Positions 14,152 through 17,806 of a stretch of 17,806 nucleotides of DNA are shown here, in pieces (positions within the stretch are counted from its first letter, which is position 1; every line of letters begins with the position of its first letter). The position numbers and the translations under genes are program-made. Origin of the DNA: an uncultured Oscillospiraceae bacterium. Lineage in GTDB: Bacteria; Bacillota; Clostridia; Oscillospirales; Oscillospiraceae. The stretch covers positions 1 to 17,806 of the forward strand of contig CANRHF010000018.1 of the NCBI GenBank assembly GCA_947630345.1, given 5' to 3'. The notes under the pieces were generated by a model. That model did not search any database and had not been told where the DNA came from. It was given only the letters and a program-made list of their open reading frames with translations.

Positions 14152-14883
14152 ATGCTTCATGTTCTTCTCTGTGATGATGACGAATTGTTCCTGAACCGCA
14201 TGAAAAGCCGTGTAGAGGCGTTTCTGCGCAGTCAGGGGGAAGGGTTTGAGATTCTGGCGTATACCGACGCCTCCTTGATCACCGACCGGGAGCTGACCCT
14301 TTGTGATCTGGCGCTGCTGGACGTGGACCTGGCCACCCCGGAGGATGACGGTATTGCCTTGGCCCGGCGGCTCCGCGCTTTCCGCCAGGACGCGGTGCTG
14401 ATCTTCATCACCAATTTCATCGAGTTTGCCCCCGCCGGCTACGAGGTCAGTGCCTTCCGCTATGTCCTCAAACGGGATCTGGAAGGAATCTTCAATACCT
14501 ATCTCAGGCAAGCCCTTAACCGCATTCGGTTAACACGGGAGGTCTATCCCATCTGGGTGGACGGCAAAAAGGTAGAGCTGCCAGTCAAATATCTGGAGTA
14601 TCTGGAGGTCATAGGGCACAATATCGCGTTTTTTCTGCGCCCTATCCCGCCGGAGACGGCGGGCAAGCGCTATCAGATCCGGGGCACCCTTTCCGAGATC
14701 GCCCAGGACCTGGAGGTGTGCGGATTCCTGCGGGTCCATAAGAGCTACCTGGTGAATATGCGGTTCATCACGAAGCTGTCCAGCAAAGGGGTCGTCCTGG
14801 ACAATGGAACGGTCCTGCGGGTCAGCCAAATGCAGTACAACGAGATCAAGCAAAAGTATCTACTCTGGAAGCAGCCGAGGTGA
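14152..14883 (+). CDS. LytTR-family response regulator (AgrA/ComE-like)
   Basis: A 243-residue transcriptional regulator. The receiver domain (1-125) has the acidic pocket Asp8-Asp9-Asp10, phosphoacceptor Asp57 in LALLDVDLA, Thr in IFITNF, and Lys in YVLKRD. The C-terminal LytTR DNA-binding domain (about 140-240) contains FLRVHKSYLVNMRFI and LDNGTVLRVSQMQY. LytTR proteins bind paired direct repeats of about 9 bp, roughly 21 bp apart, usually just upstream of the -35. The start is firm: GGAGGTGAT lies just before the ATG. The kinase 2 gene starts right after its stop, so the two are co-expressed; kinase 1, 163 nt upstream, lacks a regulator and may share this one. The operator candidate at 16237-16267 is the most likely nearby target. 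Confidence 0.93.
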   Translation: MLHVLLCDDDELFLNRMKSRVEAFLRSQGEGFEILAYTDASLITDRELTLCDLALLDVDLATPEDDGIALARRLRAFRQDAVLIFITNFIEFAPAGYEVSAFRYVLKRDLEGIFNTYLRQALNRIRLTREVYPIWVDGKKVELPVKYLEYLEVIGHNIAFFLRPIPPETAGKRYQIRGTLSEIAQDLEVCGFLRVHKSYLVNMRFITKLSSKGVVLDNGTVLRVSQMQYNEIKQKYLLWKQPR

Positions 14884-14888
14884 TGGGT

Positions 14889-16166
14889 ATGGAATATGTG
14901 CTGACCGCTCTCTGGGCGCTGATCGATAATTTGGCGCTTCTGCTGTTCCTGTCCGCGTTTTTGCCGGTGAAACGGAACCGGACCCAGATCGTTCTAGGTT
15001 ATCTATTTTTCACGGTCGCGCAAATCACTCTTTTAAACGCGCTCCCGGACCCCCTCCATTCTATAGCCTCCTTTATCGATCTATTGGTTGTTTCCTATTA
15101 CCTGTTCGACGGCAAATTGTCCGCAAAGCTCATTTTGTGCGTGAATGCCTTCCTGATTTCGACCGTCATGGACGGGGTTGCCGGGTACGGAACTTCAGCG
15201 ATTCTTGGATTGTCGGTTGAAGAGTTTGTTTCCCGGAAATGGCTGTTTACCTTCGTTATTACTTCGGAAAGGCTTTTTATGCTCCTGGCCGCCTACCTTT
15301 TGAAGCATTTCTCCTCTTTTCAGGGTGTCCGGATGCGGGGCCAGTGGCTGCTCTTGGCCATCTTTTTCCCCACTTTAAGCATGGTATTTCTATGCACACT
15401 GTTCTTTAAGTCCCAAGACCAGCCCGATCTCTCCGTGGGCGCGGTGATCCTGAGTATCGGTTTGGCGCTGGCAAATATCGGCATCCAGTTCGCCATCTTT
15501 TCCCTGGAAAAAACCACCCGGAAGGACCAGGAGGCCGCCCTGATGCGGCAGCAGATCTCTCTCCAATCGGAGAGTATCACCGCCCTGGAAAAGAGCTACC
15601 GGACCCAGCGGCAAAACGTCCACGAGTTTCGCCATCATTTGCAGGCCCTTCACACCCTCCTGGAAGAACAGCAATTTTCCAAAGCCCAGGCGTATCTGGA
15701 CAGCCTCCAGCAGACCCAGACCGTTCGGGTGTTCAGCGTGAACTCCAAAAATCCCATCCTGGACGTGGTGCTGAATGAAAAATACCAGGCGGCTCAGGAG
15801 AAGGGCATCGCCATGCAGGTCCAAGTGAACGATCTATCCGCCTTCCCCCTGCCGGAGGACGCCACGGTGGTGCTGCTGTCCAACCTGCTGGACAACGCCA
15901 TCGAGGCGGCGGAAAAATGCGCCGGGACCAAGGAGATCGCGTGCTGCCTGCTCTTAGAGGACAGCTTTTACCTCTCCGTGCGGAACACCTCCCCAAAGGT
16001 GGCGATCTACAACGGGTTTATCGCTACCACCAAGGCGGACAAGCTGAACCACGGCTACGGCCTGGCCACCGTTCGCGGCATTCTGGACCAATGGAACGCG
16101 GAATACACCTTCAAATACACCGATGGCTGGTTCCAGTTCGCGGCGGAGATTCCACGGCCCCAATAA
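14889..16166 (+). CDS. AgrC-like sensor histidine kinase 2 (GHKL type), paralogue of kinase 1
   Basis: A 425-residue membrane kinase. About six hydrophobic segments (1-205) form the sensor. The phosphoacceptor box NVHEFRHHLQALHTLL has His249 in the AgrC-equivalent place, followed by the N-box LLSNLLDNAIEAAEK and G-box HGYGLATVRGILDQ. By hand alignment the cytoplasmic half is about 76% identical to kinase 1, the sensor half only about 45%. Of the possible starts (GTG 14880, ATG 14883, ATG 14889) I choose 14889, because GAGGTG is six bases upstream and it matches the kinase 1 start; an annotation from 14883 would overlap the regulator stop in TGATG. It is co-transcribed with the regulator and is its most probable cognate kinase. 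The ligand is unknown; no AgrB/AgrD-like genes are seen. Confidence 0.9.
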   Translation: MEYVLTALWALIDNLALLLFLSAFLPVKRNRTQIVLGYLFFTVAQITLLNALPDPLHSIASFIDLLVVSYYLFDGKLSAKLILCVNAFLISTVMDGVAGYGTSAILGLSVEEFVSRKWLFTFVITSERLFMLLAAYLLKHFSSFQGVRMRGQWLLLAIFFPTLSMVFLCTLFFKSQDQPDLSVGAVILSIGLALANIGIQFAIFSLEKTTRKDQEAALMRQQISLQSESITALEKSYRTQRQNVHEFRHHLQALHTLLEEQQFSKAQAYLDSLQQTQTVRVFSVNSKNPILDVVLNEKYQAAQEKGIAMQVQVNDLSAFPLPEDATVVLLSNLLDNAIEAAEKCAGTKEIACCLLLEDSFYLSVRNTSPKVAIYNGFIATTKADKLNHGYGLATVRGILDQWNAEYTFKYTDGWFQFAAEIPRPQ

Positions 16167-16190
16167 ACATTTTCAATTTGGAAAAACATT

Positions 16191-16227
16191 CCGGTTGAAA
16201 GTCGAACCGGCTCTGGTTACATTTTGT
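16191..16227 (+). terminator. Possible terminator after kinase 2
   Basis: CCGGTT and AACCGG form a 6-bp stem with an 8-nt loop starting 24 nt after the kinase 2 stop, followed by a loosely T-rich stretch (TTACATTTTGTCGCTTTT). Weak stem and distant T-run, so tentative. Confidence 0.35.
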
Positions 16228-16236
16228 CGCTTTTCT

Positions 16237-16267
16237 CCAGTTGTGCCGGAAAATCCCCACTTGTGCC
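16237..16267 (+). promoter_or_regulatory. Direct repeat with 20-bp period, candidate LytTR regulator binding site
   Basis: CCAGTTGTGCC (16237-16247) and CCACTTGTGCC (16257-16267) match at 10 of 11 positions and are offset by exactly 20 bp. The second copy ends 7 bp before the -35 box at 16275. Known LytTR sites are paired direct repeats about two helical turns apart immediately upstream of the -35, with a core of roughly [TA][AC][CA]GTT. The first copy keeps the GTT core; the second has CTT. A LytTR regulator is encoded 1.4 kb upstream. Confidence 0.55.
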
Positions 16268-16274
16268 AAATCTC

Positions 16275-16303
16275 TTGATTTTCAAAAATGGAGGTGCTAT
16301 ACT
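16275..16303 (+). promoter_or_regulatory. Promoter of the two-gene unit 16404-17397
   Basis: TTGATT (16275-16280) and TATACT (16298-16303) are 17 bp apart. The predicted leader of about 95 nt holds no convincing reading frame before the ATG at 16404. The direct repeat just upstream suggests activation by a response regulator. Confidence 0.65.
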
Positions 16304-16403
16304 GGTATCGAGGGGTGAAATTGTAAAAAACGAATCTCGCTTCTATTCGATATCAGCTTAAAGGGAATTTTCTATTCTACCGCGTCGGATTGGAGGACTA
16401 CTG

Positions 16404-16970
16404 ATGAAACCAAAGAGCAAAAAAGGGCTTCTCTATGTGTTGATCGCGCTGGTGGTGATCGTCCTGTTCTGCCTGGTGTGCGCCCTCCCCTTTATATCCT
16501 TCCAGCGGGAGGTGGACCAGGTCATGCAGGGCTATATTGTCCGGGATGGCCAGCGGGAGGAAGCGGTGACGATCCAGCTTCAGGGCACCAAGTACGTCAA
16601 ACTTTGGTCGGAGGACGCAATGTTTGTCAACATCCGGGTGACCGACAAGGACGGCACGGTGCTGTTTTACGGGTCCACCTTTGATATTTCCATGCCCGCG
16701 AACAGCGACTATGTGTGGTCCACTTACTGCGGGATGTACAATACGAACCGGGAACCGGACTTCGACAAGAACCTTCCCTTTCCCAACGGGGAATTTAATA
16801 TGCTTCTCGGATGGTACAAATATTACGCCATCAGCGGCGACGGGAAATATCTGCTGATGGACGATTTCCAGGGGGAGGATACCTATCTGGCGGCTGCGGT
16901 GGACGGCGCTTCGGCGGAGGACTGCGCGGCGCGTTTACCCGAATTTTTCGACCAATACTGCGCCCAATAA
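16404..16970 (+). CDS. Unrecognised membrane-anchored extracytoplasmic protein
   Basis: A 188-residue protein with no family I recognise. A short basic N-terminus (MKPKSKKG) leads into one hydrophobic segment (LLYVLIALVVIVLFCLVCAL, about 9-28) that should act as an uncleaved anchor; the cysteines in it do not form a clear lipobox. The remaining 155 residues are soluble, mixed-charge and rich in Asp and Tyr, with likely beta structure, and would face outside. GGAGG lies seven bases before the ATG. It is the first gene after the direct-repeat-controlled promoter and is 28 nt upstream of the next small gene, so they form an operon. Being next to two membrane kinases, it might be their target, an immunity-type protein or a sensory partner; none of these is shown by the sequence. 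Confidence 0.75.
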   Translation: MKPKSKKGLLYVLIALVVIVLFCLVCALPFISFQREVDQVMQGYIVRDGQREEAVTIQLQGTKYVKLWSEDAMFVNIRVTDKDGTVLFYGSTFDISMPANSDYVWSTYCGMYNTNREPDFDKNLPFPNGEFNMLLGWYKYYAISGDGKYLLMDDFQGEDTYLAAAVDGASAEDCAARLPEFFDQYCAQ

Positions 16971-16998
16971 ATGGATGGGATAAGGAGGTAAACAATCA

Positions 16999-17397
16999 AT
17001 GACGACTATTCCTGAACAATATCTGGTTTTGGCGGAATATGCCCGGAACATTTTCGCGGCGAACCCAGCGGCCCGGATGGCTGTTGTTGTCAGGACCGCC
17101 CAGGGCTCTGTCCTGGGATTTCCCGCCCTGGCAGACGGTCCACTTTCCACCTTTGACCGCGCCGCGGAGGAGGAGCGGTTCCTGCAAACCCTGGCAAACC
17201 AAGGGCAGCGGGCGATCCGCCAGGGCCTGTGCATGACCCGGGGCGGCGAGTTGGATATTCCTTCCGCCAGCCTTCGTGAAAAACTGGAAGCGCTGGATCC
17301 TGCTAATTTGGACGCGGCGTTTCTGCTTTGGGGAGGCAGCGGATACCACGTCAGAACGCTGGGCGCCATGGGCCCAAAGACAAAAGAGGACCTGTAA
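16999..17397 (+). CDS. Unrecognised small soluble protein
   Basis: A 132-residue protein that I cannot assign. It lacks a signal peptide and membrane segments and looks like a mixed alpha/beta cytosolic domain: helix (EQYLVLAEYARNIFAANPAA), strands (MAVVVRTAQGSVLGFPALA), an Arg/Gln-rich helical part and a Gly-rich end (LLWGGSGYHVRTLGAMGP). Only one Cys is present. AAGGAGGT lies nine bases before the ATG. It follows the membrane-anchored gene after 28 nt and is followed by a strong hairpin at 17440, so it ends the unit. A functional link to the preceding gene is likely from the operon structure, but no role can be named. Confidence 0.7.
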   Translation: MTTIPEQYLVLAEYARNIFAANPAARMAVVVRTAQGSVLGFPALADGPLSTFDRAAEEERFLQTLANQGQRAIRQGLCMTRGGELDIPSASLREKLEALDPANLDAAFLLWGGSGYHVRTLGAMGPKTKEDL

Positions 17398-17439
17398 GGA
17401 ACGGAGCCAGGTCCATTCAACCAGTAAATCTAACACAAA

Positions 17440-17468
17440 AGGCCAGGGACTTTCACGGTCCCTGGCCT
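17440..17468 (+). terminator. Terminator after the two-gene unit
   Basis: Perfect 11-bp arms (AGGCCAGGGAC and complement) with a 7-nt loop start 43 nt after the stop at 17397. The arm is preceded by AAAA and followed by ACTTATAAT, so the T-run is imperfect in both directions, but the stem is strong. The following 110 bases hold no gene I can support. Confidence 0.65.
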
Positions 17469-17577
17469 ACTTATAATGCCTGGAGTGGTTCCCTCTTGGA
17501 TAGCGCGCTCATTAGCTTTTTTCGACGGAAATCAGATAAGGTACAATAAGTTGCGCAAATTGAAGATGGCAAAGAAG

Positions 17578-17606
17578 TAGACATGGCTTACGGTCTCTGG
17601 TAGAAT
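17578..17606 (+). promoter_or_regulatory. Promoter of the IS256-family transposase
   Basis: TAGACA (17578-17583) and TAGAAT (17601-17606) are 17 bp apart, each one mismatch from consensus. It lies 40 bp before the transposase ATG, as expected for a promoter inside the IS left end. Confidence 0.55.
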
Positions 17607-17645
17607 GAAGTTACCACACAAACATTCGAAAGGAGACAGCAAACC

Positions 17646-17806
17646 ATGTCCAACAACATTGTACAATTCAACGAGGAAATAATCAAGGGGCAAATCAAAG
17701 AATTGGTCCGGGGAAGCGTAGAAGAGACACTTAATTCGCTTTTGGAGGAAGAGGCGAAGAAGCTAACCCAGGCGGCCCGCTATGAGCGCAGCGAGGCCCG
17801 GCAGGG
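17646..17806 (+). CDS. IS256-family (mutator-type) transposase, N-terminal 53 residues
   Basis: The frame opens at ATG 17646 and runs off the right edge without a stop. The start MSNNIVQFNEEIIKGQIKEL followed by VRGSVEETLNSLLEEEAKKL and TQAARYERSEARQG is the characteristic N-terminal region of IS256/mutator transposases; the DDE catalytic residues would lie beyond the edge. AAAGGAG stands about ten bases before the ATG. Only completeness is unknown. Confidence 0.88.
   Translation, partial: MSNNIVQFNEEIIKGQIKELVRGSVEETLNSLLEEEAKKLTQAARYERSEARQ

Larger units (their letters stand above)
17578..17806 (+). mobile_element. IS256-family insertion sequence, left end only
   Basis: The element is identified from its transposase. 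Its outer left boundary lies somewhere between the hairpin at 17468 and the promoter at 17578; the terminal inverted repeat cannot be defined without the other end, which is beyond the window. Confidence 0.55.

Noticed and set aside
16288..16326. A 12-codon peptide frame (MEVLYWYRGVKL) upstream of 16404, considered as a signal peptide precursor
   Set aside because: Its start lies between the -35 and -10 boxes of the predicted promoter, so it would not be in the transcript, and there is no ribosome binding site.
12546..17400. Search for an AgrD/AgrB-like autoinducer pair with the kinases
   Set aside because: No short frame with a Cys-containing AIP core and acidic tail, and no AgrB-like membrane peptidase, was found in the gaps around the kinases.

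Overview
The window looks like a chromosomal segment of a GC-rich Clostridia species, probably an Oscillospiraceae-type gut anaerobe. This is inferred from the strong AGGAGG ribosome binding sites, sigma-A-like promoters, GC-rich codon choice, DeoB/DeoD/DeoC types, AgrC/LytTR signalling genes and the IS families at both edges. No rRNA, tRNA, CRISPR array, replication origin or clear prophage structure is visible.

Left part (1-5800, minus strand). A truncated IS1182-type transposase runs off the left edge. Next comes a deoxynucleoside salvage/catabolism operon, read right to left: tdk - deoC - deoD - deoB - cdd. A separately promoted BMP-family (nucleoside-binding) lipoprotein follows. Gene spacing is tight (3 to about 45 nt), and a near-consensus promoter precedes tdk. 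The logic is coherent: the lipoprotein would capture nucleosides outside; Cdd, DeoD, DeoB and DeoC would convert them to bases, acetaldehyde and glyceraldehyde-3-phosphate; Tdk salvages thymidine. The lipoprotein promoter carries a perfect 18-bp palindrome placed like an operator. The partner ABC ATPase and permeases are not in view; the IS lies where they might be expected.

Middle (5850-8950, plus strand). A compact three-gene unit diverges from tdk. It encodes an eight-cysteine zinc-ribbon protein, a MoxR/CbbQ-like AAA+ ATPase and a VWA protein with an intact MIDAS. This resembles CbbQ/CbbO and NorQ/NorD, but no target enzyme is encoded nearby, so the substrate is unknown. A hairpin terminator at 8926-8950 separates it from the convergent gene on its right.

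Right part (8958-12545, minus strand). A 915-residue exported surface protein has DUF11/DUF7507-like repeats, MBG-like domains, a proline-aspartate-valine stalk and a C-terminal membrane segment, but no recognisable LPXTG signal. Upstream of it lies a small CHAP/endolysin-like cysteine peptidase-amidase without a signal peptide, divergent from the signalling genes.

Signalling locus (12650-17400, plus strand). Two paralogous AgrC-like membrane histidine kinases flank one LytTR response regulator. Kinase 1 and the regulator each have a promoter within a shared 45-bp block (40/45 identical). Downstream, two unrecognised genes (a membrane-anchored protein and a small soluble protein) are preceded by a sigma-A-like promoter with a 20-bp-period direct repeat just upstream of the -35, placed like a LytTR regulator site. 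No AgrB/AgrD pair is seen. The window ends in the start of an IS256-family transposase, so IS elements bound it on both sides.
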